Positions 40,017 to 40,604 of a DNA stretch of 40,604 bases are shown here, one piece after another. The stretch's first letter is position 1, and each line of letters opens with the position of its first letter. Under the pieces are notes generated by a model. The model saw only the letters and a program-made list of their open reading frames with translations. It did no database searches and was not told the DNA's origin. The stretch comes from Burkholderiaceae bacterium (lineage in GTDB: Bacteria > Pseudomonadota > Gammaproteobacteria > Burkholderiales > Burkholderiaceae), in the NCBI GenBank assembly GCA_947371415.1, contig CANBPJ010000001.1:1-40604 (forward strand), given 5' to 3'. The position numbers were made by a program, and so were the translations under genes.

Positions 40017-40604
40017 TTAATTCAATTTAATATTTTTTTCTTTGAAATACTTTGCTGCGCCTGAGTGATACTGAATTGGCGTGGAGCTTTGCTTTTGATT
40101 CTCAAGGGTTACGTTGATGTATTCCTTATGAGTACGAACCAATTCCAATTTATTGTCAAATACTGCTTTGACAATTTTGTAGGCTTCATCGTCAGGCATA
40201 TTGGCGTTCACTACTAAGATGTTGGCTACGCCAGAAACTTTGTTGTCTTTGCCCATGCCACTGTAGGTTTCTTTTGGGATATTGGCAGCAAAATATAAGT
40301 TGCCATACTTCTTATTCATAGCAACCACTTCTGCAGCGTTGTCCACCATCACAATTTTCATGCCTGGGCTATTGGCCAGATCGGTTACCGCTGCAGTTGG
40401 TAAGCCGCCAACCCAGAAGAACGCATCGATTTTGCGGTCTTTAACGGCATTGACGGACTCTGCTACGCTCAAGCGCTCACGTTTAACATCTTTGTCCTTA
40501 TCAAGACCTGCAGCTTCAAGCAAACGAAATGCCATCACTTCAGTAGCGCTGCCTGGGGCACCAGTACTAATACGCTTGCCTTTTAAGTCTTTCATGGACT
40601 TGAT
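40017..40604 (-). CDS. TAXI family TRAP receptor, 5' end outside window
   Basis: The C-terminal 195 residues of a TAXI receptor. The frame is open through the window's last base, so the start and signal peptide are missing. Seen are MKDLKGKRISTGAPGSATEV, LLEAAGL, then VKDRKIDAFFWVGGLPTAAV, which match the ligand-binding lobe, and the C-terminal PIQYHSGAAKYFKEKNIKLN typical of complete TAXI proteins. It is upstream of the fused permease on the same strand, so this is a complete TAXI-TRAP system apart from the window edge. Family members bind glutamate, glutamine or other small acids, but the ligand is unknown here. Confidence 0.93.
   Translation of the reverse strand: MKSMKDLKGKRISTGAPGSATEVMAFRLLEAAGLDKDKDVKRERLSVAESVNAVKDRKIDAFFWVGGLPTAAVTDLANSPGMKIVMVDNAAEVVAMNKKYGNLYFAANIPKETYSGMGKDNKVSGVANILVVNANMPDDEAYKIVKAVFDNKLELVRTHKEYINVTLENQKQSSTPIQYHSGAAKYFKEKNIKLN

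Noticed and set aside
1..40604. CRISPR arrays, tRNA or rRNA genes, insertion sequences, prophage
   Set aside because: No regular repeat-spacer pattern, no cloverleaf or rRNA sequence, and no transposase, integrase or phage genes were seen on either strand.

Overview
The window reads as a single block of a compact, moderate-GC betaproteobacterial chromosome. I think it is Burkholderiaceae and most likely a planktonic freshwater Polynucleobacter or a close relative. That is inference from several features: orphan Bug (TctC-type) receptors, TAXI-type TRAP transporters, a ccoNOQP/ccoG cbb3 oxidase island with an Fnr-type regulator, DASH plus iron-sulfur photolyases, and very tight gene packing (many ATGA overlaps, convergent stops 0-1 nt apart or overlapping). 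I saw no RNA genes, insertion sequences, prophage genes or CRISPR array. No stretch longer than about 180 bases lacks a gene.

Region 1 (1-6821) is rich in light and UV functions. It holds the 3' part of a DASH cryptochrome, a DUF2237 protein, a secreted histidine phosphatase, an SDR, and then a forward run of DUF2805/TIGR03643, DCC-thioredoxin-like DUF393, exported chalcone-isomerase-like protein, DUF3833 lipoprotein, a [4Fe-4S] (6-4)-type photolyase and a DUF2452 protein. This resembles part of the photo-oxidative stress clusters of other proteobacteria and is the best candidate for a poorly described system. Region 2 (6851-10622) holds a quinone oxidoreductase with a strong terminator, then an exported metallo-beta-lactamase-fold hydrolase, a signal-less substrate-binding-like protein and a Bug receptor.

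Region 3 (10723-17601) is a complete system I cytochrome c maturation operon, ccmABCDEFGHI, with a recognisable sigma-70 promoter and a perfect 17-bp palindrome just before ccmA. Region 4 (17602-22846) holds an SDR divergent from a membrane-anchored TAXI receptor coupled to a second Bug receptor, then a 2-oxoglutarate/Fe(II) dioxygenase and an MFS carrier.

Region 5 (22853-32421) is the cbb3 oxidase island: ccoI, ccoS, a perfect FNR box, ccoN, ccoO, ccoQ, ccoP, ccoG, a very short fixH/ccoH, a conserved small membrane protein, the fnr-type regulator on the opposite strand, and a TauE/SafE-DsbD-like membrane protein. CcmA-I would mature the hemes of CcoO and CcoP, CcoI/S/G/H would supply copper and assembly, and the Fnr protein would switch the operon on when oxygen is low.

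Region 6 (32395-40604) holds a SulP anion transporter, DUF2177 protein, UspA, M23 peptidase and a mandelate-racemase-subgroup enolase. It ends with a minus-strand TAXI-TRAP system: a receptor cut by the window end and a fused DctQM permease. Clear terminators separate these units.
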